Shown: in pieces, positions 24,307 to 36,050 of the stretch
Layout of the letters: each line of letters opens with the position of its first letter
Numbering within the stretch: position 1 is the stretch's first letter
Source of the DNA: Microplitis mediator
Taxonomy: Eukaryota > Arthropoda > Insecta > Hymenoptera > Braconidae
NCBI RefSeq assembly: GCF_029852145.1
Contig: NC_079977.1
Location: 2,604,001-2,668,000, forward strand
Direction: 5' to 3'
Length of the DNA stretch: 64,000 nt
The notes under the pieces: model-generated
Database searches by the model: none
What the model saw: the letters and a program-made list of their open reading frames with translations, nothing else
Told to the model about the DNA's origin: nothing
Program-made: the position numbers and the translations under genes

Positions 24307-25926
24307 TCAATAATCGAGCGTACAATGCAATGGTAAATATATATAGGATATAAAGTAATTAAATACTCTTGGGAAACAATTCGAGCTGTTATCACAATCC
24401 AAATCTACCCATTTGATATTGTCTTATTCTGAACGTATTAACAGATGGGAAATCCGCAGGGATTTAATTGATTCCAGTGCGGTGAACATAATAGCAAGCT
24501 TAGGTATACATTAGTTTGATTATATTGCTTGCACATTCACTCACAATAGACTAAATTCTAATAATAATAACAAAAACAATCATTATTGTTATCATCATTA
24601 TTATTTATTGTTATTGCGAGAATATTTGTGTAACTAAAATCAACAGATTTATCAGCTCCCACGTTCCACTCATTGGTGTATTATAATAATTCCATAGCTA
24701 TTATGTGTATTCCAAAGTGCACATATTTGATTAATATATATGTTAATTTGATTATTTACGTCCTCGGACTGTACACTGATGATGCCAATTTCATTACATA
24801 AAACGGATAAATATTTTTTTAAAAAAGATGACGCTTATTTGATTAACGTTCACGGATATGTGAGGGTGGCAATGTCACAATTATCGACTTCCGGTAGACA
24901 TCGACAAATTGACGTAAAATGCAGTCGTAAAAATTCTGTGACGATCAAAAGCGTTTATATTTTTTTTCTGAATCATCACATTTATTGGAATTTTTTTTGG
25001 TTTTTTTAATTTTTTTTTATGCATGAGAAATTAAATTTTAATTGCCGAGAGGGTTTTCGATTTATGGATTTTAATTAAAACTAAAAAAAATATAAATAAA
25101 TAAAAAAAAAAAATTTTCATGGCCAACTTGCCCTCTTTCGATTTAAAAATAAATGGATATTTTTGATAGAAGAAATTTTTCAACTAAAATGATGTCCCAA
25201 TTTACTTGGAGTTCTCCTAAATTCACTTTAAATTTGAAATAAATTTTACTATCAATATTTTATTTTATCGTATCAGGAAAAATGAATAATCTACAAAGAT
25301 AACACGGAACGATAAATCAATTGTAACAATTTCCATACTATCTCAATGAAATGTAAAATCATCAATATAAATTTTGAATTGAATTCTACTATATATTATT
25401 TTACTGTCATTGGTTTTATGTTATTTTGTAAATTTGAATTTTGCGGCACTCTAATAATTTGAATTCCATTGTCGCAGTTCACCATCCAACGCGAATCTTG
25501 TGAATTTAACCATTCCTGTGTGAAGGCTGGCTAAACATTCTACGCCCTTTTCATAGCCGACATAATTCTATATCGCTTTAGAAAATTTAATAATAATAAT
25601 AACAACGACGACAACCGGTTTGGGAAATCAAAACACATGCAGACCTCAAGCGCGCATGTTGTAATTAAAATTATAAATTGAGTGAAGATTTTTATTATAT
25701 TTTTAACTCATATTTTTTCATTTAATTAACACGTGAAATTTTTAAGACAAAGTCTTATTAGTAATTATTATTTTATTGGCAGAAGAAATAAACCTAAAAT
25801 ATTATTAAACTTTGCTATTTAATGAGAAAGTCAATTAATAATTAATTTTAATATGATAATTTTTAAATTAATAACTGATTGACTTAAATATTAAATTCTT
25901 AATCAGTATGTCTGTAATGTCATTTT
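24307..25926. other. Gene-free stretch
   Basis: No gene or bounded mobile element seen. ATAATAATAAC and AACAATC microsatellite traces near 24555-24620 and 25588-25612. Confidence 0.4.
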
Positions 25927-26218
25927 AAATTTTTAAAAATCACCCGCCTTTTTTTAAAACCCGCCATTTTTTAAACCGCAGCGCCAATGCCGCCGGTGCT
26001 CGGCCGAAAGCAGAAACATTGAAAAAAATAAATATGTCGGGTAATTTTGTGACGAACCCTCGGTTTTAAATTAAATATATTTATTATAATTAAACGAAAA
26101 AGATTCAAGTTGGGATAATAAACAGCGTTATCTTGGACGGAAGTAAAAAGCTGATGCTAAAATAATCAGGTCGATTGATTTGGTCTTTCGGAAGATATCG
26201 CGTTTAGTCACATACGAA
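25927..26218 (+). repeat. Dispersed repeat with CCCGCCATTTTT, copy 1
   Basis: Shared blocks with 34076-34372, in order: CCCGCCATTTTT; a GC-richer GCGCCAATGCCGCCGG-type block followed by GAAAGCAGAAAC; TATAATTAAACGAAAAAG; and GTCGATT..TTTCGGAAG..ATCG. The two copies are diverged. After the MITE inserted at 26219 the repeat seems to continue as CTGCCCGGCCGACATGAA, matching CATCCGGCCAATCTGACC in the other copy. Nature unknown. Confidence 0.55.
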
Positions 26219-27062
26219 CTCTCTAATCATGAATTAGTGGAAATTTTATTAAATACGTTAGTGAAGCAGTATTCACTTCATAATCAGTGTATTTAAATAA
26301 AAAATTAGTGAATTCTCACTAATAAATTTAGTACTATAATTTTCACTAGCAAATTAGTGATTTTCACTACTGAACTAGCGATATTTTCATAATTTCTACA
26401 AGTCAAACTGTTATTCACTTCTTAATTTATGAATTTCACAATTTCACTAGTAACTTTAACTAGCAAATAATTTAATATTTTACTAGATATAAATATAATT
26501 AATAATTATGGTACTATTTTTAAAAATTTTAATAAAAAACTTTCAAAATAAAAAAAAATAGAAGTACAGAACAATAATATATTTATATGAAGAGTACGTC
26601 GATCATAACATCACGGATTTTTTATTTCTTCATCAGTTATTGTTTGGTATCATAACGAATATACTATTTACACTCACGCGATCACATGCGTAGGCCAGCG
26701 CAGTGGATAGCATCAAAGACTTTGAATCGGAAGGATGCAGGTTCGAGCCCAGCAGTCACCGGGATTTTTTCATCAATAAAAATCATGTATACTTCCTCTA
26801 AGTAATGATTCTAATACATTAATCACATTTCGGATCTAATTACAAGTGTCTTATATTTTTTTTCGCAATATAATATTTTTTTTCACCGATGAAATCAGTG
26901 GATTCCCATATTCACTTTTCAATTTAGTGGATTCTCATATTCACTTATCAAATCAGTGAATTCCAATATTCACATATTCATCTAGTGAATATTCACTAAT
27001 TCTGCGTGGTACAATTGTAGCATTGACAATTAGTGAAAAGTCTCTAATTCATATTCAGAGAG
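26219..27062 (+). mobile_element. CTCTCTAA MITE with internal tRNA-like unit, copy 1
   Basis: Termini CTCTCTAATCATGAATTAG and CTAATTCATATTCAGAGAG are inverted repeats. Flanks share AA (26217-26218, 27063-27064), or 3-4 bp if a base or two is counted differently. Sub-terminal DNA is rich in TTAGTGAATATTCACTAA palindromes. A tRNA-Gln-like segment lies at 26690-26762. It interrupts the CCCGCCATTTTT repeat. A near-identical longer copy is at 29632-30771. No protein. Confidence 0.85.
26690..26762 (+). ncRNA. tRNA-Gln-like pol III unit inside a MITE
   Basis: The sequence has an A-box-like GCGCAGTGG, an anticodon-loop region GACTTTGAATC as in tRNA-Gln(UUG), and a B-box-like GGTTCGAGCCC, one base off consensus. 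GGGATTTTTTC follows as a potential pol III terminator. The anticodon and T stems are poorly paired, so it is not a functional tRNA. Present identically in both MITE copies, so it belongs to the element. Confidence 0.65.
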
Positions 27063-28494
27063 AACTGCCCGGCCGACATGAATGAAAATAAATATATTAT
27101 TTTATTTTTTACCATCGATATCTAAATAAATCGAGATGAAACTCTGCCAGGCTTGTTCATTAGTATCCTCTTTGTGAAAGCTTGCTTGTTACAACTACAT
27201 CACCGTACCTCATAAATTTTAAACCAGATTTAGTGTCAGTGTTCAAGCGAAAAATTTTCAAGTGCCAGAGACCGCTACTTAGTGCCTTGCCTTTGAGGCA
27301 TACATCATTTTAATTCATTTTAATGTTTTACTTTCAATTAATTATTGTATTTCTCTTATTTTCTTGCCGTGCACTAATTGCTCGAGCCAGGAAAAATAAA
27401 AGCAAAACAGCTTGAAAATAGAATAAAAAAAAAACACTATTTCGGATCGATGGGTATGAAAAAGCGAGCCTTAAATTTTAGATGTGTTATTTGTCTATTT
27501 CAGCAATAGTATGAGGTAAATGCTAGCATTTTCTCACGTTCAAATCGTTACGGATGATCCTACACAGATGTCGAATTTTTTCAAACAACTACCGCTCCAA
27601 TTCTCCTCAAGATGTATTACGTCCTTTCTTCACATATTTTTTGTTATTTAACTCTTATTTTGCCGTCAGTTGGAGCAATTGCCCGTAAAAACAATTGATA
27701 ATTTATTTTGAATTTAAACTTATGTTCCAAAGAAGAAAATAGCTTGAGAAAATGATTTTATTTTTATACGCAGTCTGATAAAAACGGAGCAGAATATTTG
27801 AAAACTAAAATTTAATTTACGAAAAAAGGAATGACTGAAAGGAAGTCAGAAAAAAAGGAAAGAAGGAGAAGATTGATGGATTTTGGATGCACGATATGAA
27901 AGAGGTAGACTTACGATGAAAGAGATTAGAGTCGTACGATTGCCAAAGTGGATAGGCTACTCTTGTAAAATACTCTTAGTATCTTTATTGAATCACGTAT
28001 AAACTGGAGAATCTGAATGAAATTCAAAGAGCACGTTTGTGAATAGTCAGTCTTGGTGCAACTATTTATACAAGTGACTTTATACTGACGAAATTCACTA
28101 TTTTTAACGCTGATAAATTTTAAGAGAAAAACTCTGAGATCCAAAAGTAAAATTTCAGATGCTAGAATTATTAACTGAGTCATGGATTTCGATCGATTGA
28201 TTGAGATCGTGAGGATTGTTATTTATGAGGGGTTCGCACTTTTCTTTCTACACTACTATCTTTGTTGGACTTGTCCAGTAAATGGAAACTTTGGCCGAGT
28301 TTTTCTCTTAAACAAACGGATATTATCAAATAATTAAAGCGCACTTCGCTAGATTAGACAGTAGTGCATCAATGTGCGGTCTGTATTTTGTATTTAGAGA
28401 TTTTGTTTCCGAAAAAAACTCAGCCGAAAATATCTGATAACCCCTGTTAAGACTTTAATTGACACACTGCCGGCTGCCCACGTGTGCGATCATA
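27063..28494. other. Gene-free stretch
   Basis: No gene or bounded element recognised. The short minus-strand ORF at 27926-28183 has no recognisable domain. Confidence 0.4.
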
Positions 28495-28985
28495 AACCTG
28501 TTGTCAAAAAATGCAAAATAAAATTTTCTCAGGACCTTTTTGGGTCTCTCCTACTAGAGGACATCATAAGGAACAAAAAACGTTAGTATTGTACTGAGTT
28601 ATTCCCAACAGAAAAAAAATTACGGGACACTTTCCATAAGAACACAGACAGTGTCATCCTCATACGGTTTATAAATAAAAAAAAAATTTCTCAGGACTTT
28701 TTGTGTTTTTCCTACTAGAAGACACCAGAAGGACCAAAAACCTTTTATATAGTGTGGAGTTATTTCCAACAGGAGTAAATCTACGGGCATTTTAAGGCCT
28801 AAATGCTTGGCTTCCATAGTTCTGCGACTCCGATGGGAATTTGAAAAAAATTCCACGATCTCAAATTGTGATGAGGAATTCCTCTATTAAGCGACACTAT
28901 AAAGATCAAAAAACACATATGTTATGAAGGGTTATTCCCCATAGAAGCAAGTCTACTCTCTACTATATCTGCGTATCCAAACAAT
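28495..28985. repeat. Tandem repeat, about 170-bp unit, three diverged copies
   Basis: Units share TTTCTCAGGAC..TTTT, TCCTACTAGA.GACA, GGA.CAAAAA.C, and GAGTTATTCCCAACAG followed by TCTACGGG. They begin near 28512, 28685 and 28850, with the third most diverged. No coding potential is consistent across the units. Confidence 0.65.
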
Positions 28986-29631
28986 GTCATCTCCAACCCC
29001 TTCGAAACAAAGGGTAAATTGTACAGATATTTAATATCAACACTCCAATTCAAACCTCGCCATCCAGGCCGAACTTAGTCAGTGTCTTCTATGCAGCTCG
29101 TGAAATTAGATACGTGCGTCAACATCTTGTCCGTATGTACATAATAGTTCACAAGTCAAACAGTAACAAGAGCGATACGTTGAACATTACGCGTCATCCT
29201 GAGATAACATATAACAGAAAGCCCGAGGGTCTTGAACAGTATTGTAAAGGGATTAAAGCAATGCGACAAGTTTGTCACTGCGGTAACCGGAGTTTGGTTT
29301 CTTGAACAAATCAAGCAAACGACCTGACCAAAGTACAAGGGTTTCAAGGAGATCTGTCTCTAAATCGTAGCAATTAGTCCGTTGGATTTAATCGACAACT
29401 CAACCAATACCCTAGTGATATATATTTCACCCGTTAATGGTCCGAGCGATTAACGTCGTCACATTATTCAACGGCTCTGATTTTTTGTCCACGAGATTTG
29501 AGCCAATTTATAGAGGGCGGAAGTTTTTTGTGTCTATGGTTCCTAGTTCTTGTCTTTTAAAAAAATTTACTCCCTAGTGTGAATTTCTTTTCCAACTGAG
29601 ATCAAAGAGAGAGAAAATTTCGCTGAATATA
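28986..29631. other. Repeat-poor, less A/T-rich stretch
   Basis: 28990-29500 has balanced composition and almost no homopolymers, unlike the rest of the window. Short ORFs on both strands (29114-29305 plus, 29156-29347 minus) have no recognisable domain and no start or splice context I trust. It could hold an unrecognised non-coding or ancient mobile sequence. Confidence 0.35.
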
Positions 29632-30100
29632 CTCTCTAAACATGAATTAGTGGAAATTTCATTAATTACGTTAGTGAAGCAGTATTCACTTCATAATCAG
29701 TGTATTTGAATAACAAATTAGTGAATTCTCGCTAATAAATTTAGTACTATAATTTTCACTAGCAAATTAGTGATTTTCACTACTGAACTAGCGATATTTT
29801 CATAATTGCTACAAGTGAAACTGTTATTCACTTCTTAATTTATGAATTTCACAATTTTACTAGTAACTTTAACTAGCAAATAATTAAATATTTTACTAGA
29901 TATGAATATAATTAATAATTACGGTGCTATTTTTAAAAATTTTAATAAAAAACTTTCAAAATAAAAAAAATAGAAGTACAGAACAATAATATATTTATAT
30001 GAAGAATACGTCAATCATAACATCACGGATTTTTTATTTCTTCATCAGTTATTGTTTGGTATCATAACGAATATACTATTTACACTCACGCGATCACATG

Positions 30101-30173
30101 CGTAGGCCAGCGCAGTGGATAGCATCAAAGACTTTGAATCGGAAGGATGCAGGTTCGAGCCCAGCAGTCACCG
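30101..30173 (+). ncRNA. tRNA-Gln-like pol III unit inside a MITE, second copy
   Basis: Identical to the segment at 26690-26762: A-box-like GCGCAGTGG, GACTTTGAATC, B-box-like GGTTCGAGCCC and a T6 run just downstream. Conservation in both copies, while other positions differ, is compatible with recent amplification; it does not prove function. Confidence 0.62.
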
Positions 30174-30404
30174 GGATTTTTTCATCAATCAAAATCATGT
30201 ATACTTCCTCTAAGTAATGATTCTAATACATTAATCCCATTTCGGATCTAATTACAAGTGTCTTATATTTTTTTTCGCAATATAATATTTTTTTTCACCG
30301 ATGAAATCAGTGGATTCCCATATTCACTTTTCAATTTAGTGGATTCTCATATTCACTTATCAAATCAGTGAATTCCAATATTCACATATTTATTTAGTGA
30401 ATAT

Positions 30405-30767
30405 TCACTAATTCTGCGTGGTACGATTGTCGCATTGACAATTAGTGAATATTCACTTGAAATTGGTGAAAAATCACTAATTCTGCGTGGTACGATTGTA
30501 GCATTGACAATTAGTGAATATTCACTTGAAATTAGTGAAAAATCACTAATTCTGGGTGGTACGATTGTAGCATTGACAATTAGTGAATATTCACTTAAAA
30601 TTAGTGAAAAACCACTAATTCTGCGTGGTACGATTGTAGCATTGACAATTAGTGAATATTCACTTAAAATTAGTGAAAAACCACTAATTCTGCGTGGTAC
30701 GATTGTAGCATTGACAATTAGTGAATATTCACTTAAAATTAGTGAAAAATCACTATTTCATATTTAG
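30405..30767 (+). repeat. 69-bp tandem repeat, about five units
   Basis: The unit carries CGATTGTAGCATTGACAATT, AGTGAATATTCACTT and a following CACTAATTCTGCGTGG, and starts near 30423, 30492, 30561, 30630 and 30699. Because 69 is a multiple of three, an open frame of 23-residue repeats runs through it; I read this as a periodicity artefact. The sister copy at 26.2 kb has only part of one unit. Confidence 0.9.
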
Positions 30768-30773
30768 AGAGTA

Positions 30774-31475
30774 CGTCCAATATTAAGACTGTAATGATAA
30801 TTGACTTGTATTTCAATTTCTGTGATGAATTTAAGTTTCATTTTCAATTGAAACCAAAGAACGTCAATAATTGACATCAATTTATGTAAAAAAAGAAGTT
30901 GTTTAATATTTATAAGATTCAATGTGATTTTCATTACTTGGGAATAATATATATATAAATATATATAAATTGCGGTGGGTTAAAGAATAAGTGGAAATTC
31001 AAATCATCAGATTGCTATTCGACAATAGGAATTCTGTCCCGTAGGGATACACAAGCTAGAACAAAGTTTTCAAGCTCATAAACCCAAGTGCTCGAGAGAG
31101 TTAAATCTGGAATTATTCATGTGCCACAAACACCAAATATACTGTGAATTTTACGTGATGGACTCTCTTACGGGTTAACAATACACCATTAAGATACTTG
31201 GTATTTTCTATTTCAATAATGCCAGTATATGCGCGCATATTATTAGCATTGATCACGTTCAGTGGTTCGGAAATTTTCTATATTAGTGACACCCGAATAA
31301 ATATAACATTTATACATATTTTCCTTTTATTCCAATTGACACTCTGTGAGTTCATTAGAATAACGATAATTAATATCAATAGTACAAGAGAAAAAAAAAA
31401 TAATAATGTTGTTTGAAGTACGAAGAGTTCTGGGATCGAGTTTAGAAGCGCAACCTGTATTTTTTTTATTTGCAC
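30774..31475. other. Gene-free stretch
   Basis: No gene or bounded element seen. The ORFs at 31198-31551 cross A/T runs and match nothing. Confidence 0.4.
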
Positions 31476-33114
31476 ACACAGTAAAAAATATTGTGCATCT
31501 GCGTTGAAAACGGTCCGTGTTAAATTTTTTGTGTTGATTATTTTGCGTCAAATCAACACAATTTTCTGTGTTACTTTAAAATTCTTAATTGATCTACTAT
31601 TCAATACTTTAAAAGTGTTACCTAGTACAAAAATCGATGTTATCAACATTTATTGAGTGTTACTTTAAAATCAACACAAAAAATCGGTCTGTCAGTTGAC
31701 CCTGCGGGCCAGCCCCAAAACTTCACGCTGTTTTCGAGCTCGTTGAGCTCGAAAACATTATTGTGAATAAATTTTGGAGCTCTTCGAGCTTGCAAATACT
31801 TTTGTATGCCATTGTTTTGTAAAAAACCATTTTTTAGCATTTCCTTCTCCCACGATATCTCGCGAACGAATTAACCGATTTTGATGGTTGAGGTGGCAAT
31901 CGACGCGTTTTATCAAGTTCTGAAGCTGATCAAATTTTGAAATTGATTTATTTAGCCGTTTTTGAGAAATTTCAAAAAAACCAAGGAAAAAATTTTTTTT
32001 GAATTCTTTCGTCAACGGTTTCTCTTGAACGAATGAACCGATTTTAATGGTTGAGGTGGCATTCGACGCGGCTTATAAAGTTTTAGAGCTGATTAGATTT
32101 TGGAATCAATCCATCGAGCAAATTAAAAGTTATCCAAATAAAACATTTTCGAAAAAATTTTATTTTTGAAATATCTCTGAACGCACCCTACCGATTAAGT
32201 TCAAATTTTTACGGCCTCAAGACATTAACAAGCCGCGTCGAATGACACCTTAACGATCAAAATCGGTTCATTCGTTCAAGAGTTATGAATATTTACATAC
32301 ATACATATGTACGTACGTACGTACACACATACATACACTCGGACATCATCGTGAAATTAGTCAGGATAGCTTCCTAGAATTTCAAAACGTCAACATCTGA
32401 TAGAAATTCGGTTTTTGCAAATCGGACCGAAACCAATAACTTCCCGAATTTTTGAAAATTTACAATTTTCTTAGCGGGAAGTTAAAAAAGTGTTGAAGCG
32501 ACAGTTGAATTGTGTTAAAAAAATGTCTTTCTTCTATTCACGCGGGAAGCGACATTAAGCATCAGTTTTGCTTGGTTAGTTATTATTTTTGTGACATTGA
32601 TTTTATTTATTTTCAATTAGACATAAAAAAATAAAGTTGACAAAGTTCATGATTCGTATAGTTTAAAAAAAAAAAAAAAATATTTAAAAAATTGCATCTG
32701 TGGCTTTTTTACTTTTCTACGTGCGCACATTTTTATTTTTTATTTTTTTTCGTAATTGATTTGTTGATAAAAAAATTCAAAAATTGTCAACTGTCTGCTA
32801 ACTTTAGGATCATGTTTACTATCACGAAATAGTTCAATGTTAAATAATAGTTGTTGACACTTTTGACAACCTAAAAATAATTCATGGTACAAAAATAAAA
32901 TGTAAAAGTTAACATTTTTTTTGTGTCGCCATTAACATTTAAAAAGTGTTGAAGTTACTTCTCATATTACTCGAATTGTGTGTTGAAATTTTCACACAAA
33001 TTTTGTGTTAAAATTCAACACAAACAGTCTGTGTTGAAAAATAACACAAATATTGTGTGGACCGTTTCTAACATACAAATTGTGTTGATTTTAACACAAT
33101 ATTTTTTACTGTGT
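31476..33114. mobile_element. CACAGTAAAAAATATTGTG element, about 1.6 kb, interrupted
   Basis: Inverted termini ACACAGTAAAAAATATTGTG and CACAATATTTTTTACTGTGT. Sub-terminal DNA repeats GTGTTGAA/TTCAACACA and GTGTTAAATTTTTTGTGTTG in both orientations. An 800-bp dispersed repeat is inserted at 31683-32486. A fragment like the right end of the ATGATACTGAAG MITE is at about 32790-32812. No transposase visible. Confidence 0.78.
31683..32486 (+). repeat. Dispersed 0.8-kb repeat with AACCGATTTTGATGG motifs, copy 1
   Basis: The repeat begins near ATCGGTCTGTCAGTTGACC and ends at CTTAGCGGGAAGTTAA. Internally the phrase CGAATNAACCGATTTT.ATGG followed by GAGGTGGCATTCGACGCG recurs twice and then in inverted form, with an ACAT/ACGT microsatellite at about 32290-32330. 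An inverse-orientation copy is at 46363-47070. No TIR was found, so the class is open; a retroelement tail or Helitron-like origin is possible. Confidence 0.7.
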
Positions 33115-34075
33115 ATTCATTTGTTGTCCCAATAATTCGTCTCTGGAAAGATCTGCCTCCTGAGAAATTAAACTCGAGTAGTCTTGAGGTTTTTAAAAAT
33201 GAAATGTATGACTACCTATTAAGTTTAGACTTTAAATGAAAGTAAACACAAATTTTTATAAAATAGCAAATCATAAATCAGCTTAGAAATTGGATTATAA
33301 AAACGCATAAATTGTAAGTAAAAAAAAGTAAGAGCTCAGAAAATTTCGAGTGAAATTATGAAAAATGAGATTTTAGACTAAAGTTTTATTGTAGATAAAT
33401 TGCACAACAATAAGTTTAATTGCTGAAAAGAACTCTGAGATAAATTTTTTTTTCCAGTAAGAAATTATTTTTTGTGCTCCAATCAGAAATCAGAAAAGTG
33501 CATTGAGAATTCACGTACACACGTATGAGAATAAAATGAAGTTGATTGCTTGTCTCTTCCAGCTCGATATATGATATCTCGCAAGCACTCAAAATTCTAC
33601 CAGTGAATATGACATTTAATACTTGGCTGTACATGATAAAAAAACTAAATTAAATTTTCATTACTGTCCAAGTTAATTTAATTTTTCGAATCCAACTGAG
33701 ATATAAATTTTCTAATCCTCCGACTATTTATTTATAATTGGAGATAAAGAGCGATATGTATTCGCAGTCACGTTTCTTCGAATGTAATTGCTTCGCTCTT
33801 AGATCAATACGATTCTAAATTTTATTTATTTAACATTCAAGCACAAGGAATATTATTTTAACAATTACTGAAGTTTCTAATCAAAAAAAGTTTTTAAGAT
33901 ATCAAGTGCACTCTTAAGTGGTCGCGTAATAATAAAATTTATTGATTCTTATGAAGCTTCAATAATTAATTAGATATTGAAATACGACAATTAATTACTC
34001 ATTGGTCGGTTATTAATTTAAATATCTGTCTGAATTATTATATCTACGATTTGAGTCGCGTTTAAATTTTTAAAT
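33115..34075. other. Gene-free stretch
   Basis: No gene or bounded element seen. Confidence 0.4.
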
Positions 34076-34372
34076 TAACCCGCCATTTTTCCATGGGTTC
34101 AAAAGTCGGAATTTATTTATGCGACTGCCGCGCCAGTGCTGTTGCCAGTCGACAGGAAGCAAAAACGCTCAAAAAAAAAATGTCAGCTGACTTAGTCATC
34201 TACTATCGGTTTTAGGGCTTATTCATTGATTATAATTAAACAAAAAAGAATTAACTAGTGATTTTCTATAGAGTTCTGTTCTATGAAAATCCAAAGCTAC
34301 TAAAAAAAAAATTAAGTCGATTAGTTGCGTTTTTCGGAAGTTATCGTGTTTACAAACATCCGGCCAATCTGA
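34076..34372 (+). repeat. Dispersed repeat with CCCGCCATTTTT, copy 2
   Basis: Colinear with 25927-26218: CCCGCCATTTTT, GACTGCCGCGCCAGTGC, GGAAGCAAAAACGCTC, ATTATAATTAAAC, and GTCGATTAGTTGCGTTTTTC in the same order and spacing. It continues into CATCCGGCCAATCTGACC, which in the other copy lies beyond the inserted MITE. Diverged; nature unknown. Confidence 0.55.
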
Positions 34373-35175
34373 CCGACATCATAAATATTTTTTTTCAAAG
34401 TTATTTTTTTGCCATTAATGTTTAAATAAACCGACTAGGAATTGCATCAGACTCATTTATTAATAAACCTTCTTTGCGATGCCATAAATTATTTCCTACT
34501 ATAGTTTATCATAAAAGTCTTAGAAACAATTAAACGTGAGTGAAGCAGTCAGAACTTTCAATGTGTAAATAAAACACTCAACATTCTCGCGCTTGAGTTG
34601 TGCAATACAGTTCGAAAAAAATCATAACAAAAAGAAAAAGTAAACCATTCGTTTTATTCATGTCAATGGTTAATAGAAGCTCCATCAAAAAAGAGTTGAA
34701 TATTAAAAAAAAAGTTGGCCTTGTAATATTTCTGCGTTGCTATTACAGAGGTTTCGGCAAAATTTCGATGATTGCTTCCTCAATTTCAACTTTAGAATAA
34801 CGAACAAAAAAACAAATATTCCATTATCGATAAAAACGTACCTGCGTTGCAGGAAATTATTTTCGAGTACAATCACTAAAAAAAGTTCATATTTTCTCAT
34901 TCTCGTATGAAATTACGATCGGGTTATAATAGAAAATTATTTTTTTTCATATTTCTACTCGCATTCAATGCAGTCATAGAAATCATCATAAACACTCGTA
35001 CGATTTCCGAAAGGGGTTTTAATGTCATGCATACATTCTGCTAACAATTGTCTGTCTATACTCAATTCCATCGCACAGAAAACACAGATGGGCGCAAGAC
35101 CATGCATTTAATCCGTTCAGATAAATATGTCTTCCCTTCTTTTTTATTTTTTGTTACGTTGCACGGAATGAATTT
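34373..35175. other. Gene-free stretch
   Basis: No gene recognised. ORFs on both strands at 34600-34900 are Lys- or Leu-rich and lack domains. Confidence 0.4.
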
Positions 35176-36050
35176 TTTGATAAAAATTACTCTGTAATTT
35201 CGAGTGATCCTGGACCGTTGCAAAAAATTGGTATTTTTTGTTTTAAATTTAATATTTTTTGTTTAAATATCAACGTTGCTTGACTATGTATTACTCTACT
35301 ACTGAGTAATTTTTTAAAAGTCTTATATTTAATCGATTATTGTGAATATCTCATCTTAATCTATTCATTTTTACTCCATGCGATTAATTTTTACTCCCCA
35401 ATATACCATTCTTTTAAACCCATTAGTTTTTTGATGAAAAACTGCCTGTAACTCAAATAAATTTTCTTATCTATGGGAGTAATTTTTACTCTAAACTGCA
35501 GAGTAATATTTCAGTAGTCTCCGTTAATCTTCGGTTAATATCGGCTTCAATTAAATGTCTTTTATTTTGCTCGCGACAACTTACATGTTACGCACACAAA
35601 CGTAGGCTTGGAAAAAAAGACGATCTCTGTATCTCTCTATAACTTAATATTTATTTTAAAATTAAAAAAAAATTTGTATCTTTTCTTTTTCAACACAATG
35701 AGAGTAATTTTTTTTTATTATTTTCAAAATATTTATTTTAAGTCATATTCTAAAGCAATTAGATGATTTTTAGATTATTTATGAAAATTTCAGCTTATTA
35801 ATTGTAATTTTTATTGTAATTCAATATAAATTTTATAAATTGAATCATCAACTTTTTATCATAACCTACGAGTAAAAATTGAATTAGAGAGAATTTATTT
35901 AGACAGCCGCTAGGTGTAATTTTTACTCGTAATTGTGAGTAAAAATTAATCTGATTGATTTTTACTCACTGAAAGAGTAAAATTTCGTAATTCGAAAGTA
36001 AAAAGTCGTAATGGCCCAAGATTACTCGATTTAGAGTAATTTTTAGAATA
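35176..36050. mobile_element. AAAAATTACTCT element
   Basis: Left end AAAAATTACTCTGTAATTTC with GAGTGATCCTGGACC is mirrored by GGCCCAAGATTACTCGATTT with AGAGTAATTTTT at the right. The interior repeats TTTTTACTC and GAGTAAAAATT words in both orientations. Imperfect TIR, TSD not resolved. Confidence 0.65.

Larger units (their letters stand above)
29632..30771 (+). mobile_element. CTCTCTAA MITE with internal tRNA-like unit, copy 2
   Basis: Termini CTCTCTAAACATGAATTAGTG and TTCATATTTAGAGAG, flanked by TA (29630-29631 and 30772-30773). It is near-identical to the copy at 26219-27062 but longer because of a 69-bp tandem expansion next to the right end. The tRNA-Gln-like unit is at 30101-30173, followed by GGGATTTTTTC. 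Confidence 0.87.

Noticed and set aside
28986..29347. ORFs in the GC-richer island as a gene
   Set aside because: Short, opposite-strand overlapping, no domain and no supportive start or splice signals.
30435..30767. 110-residue ORF with five 23-residue repeats
   Set aside because: The DNA repeat is 69 bp, a multiple of three, inside a MITE; the sister copy lacks the ORF.
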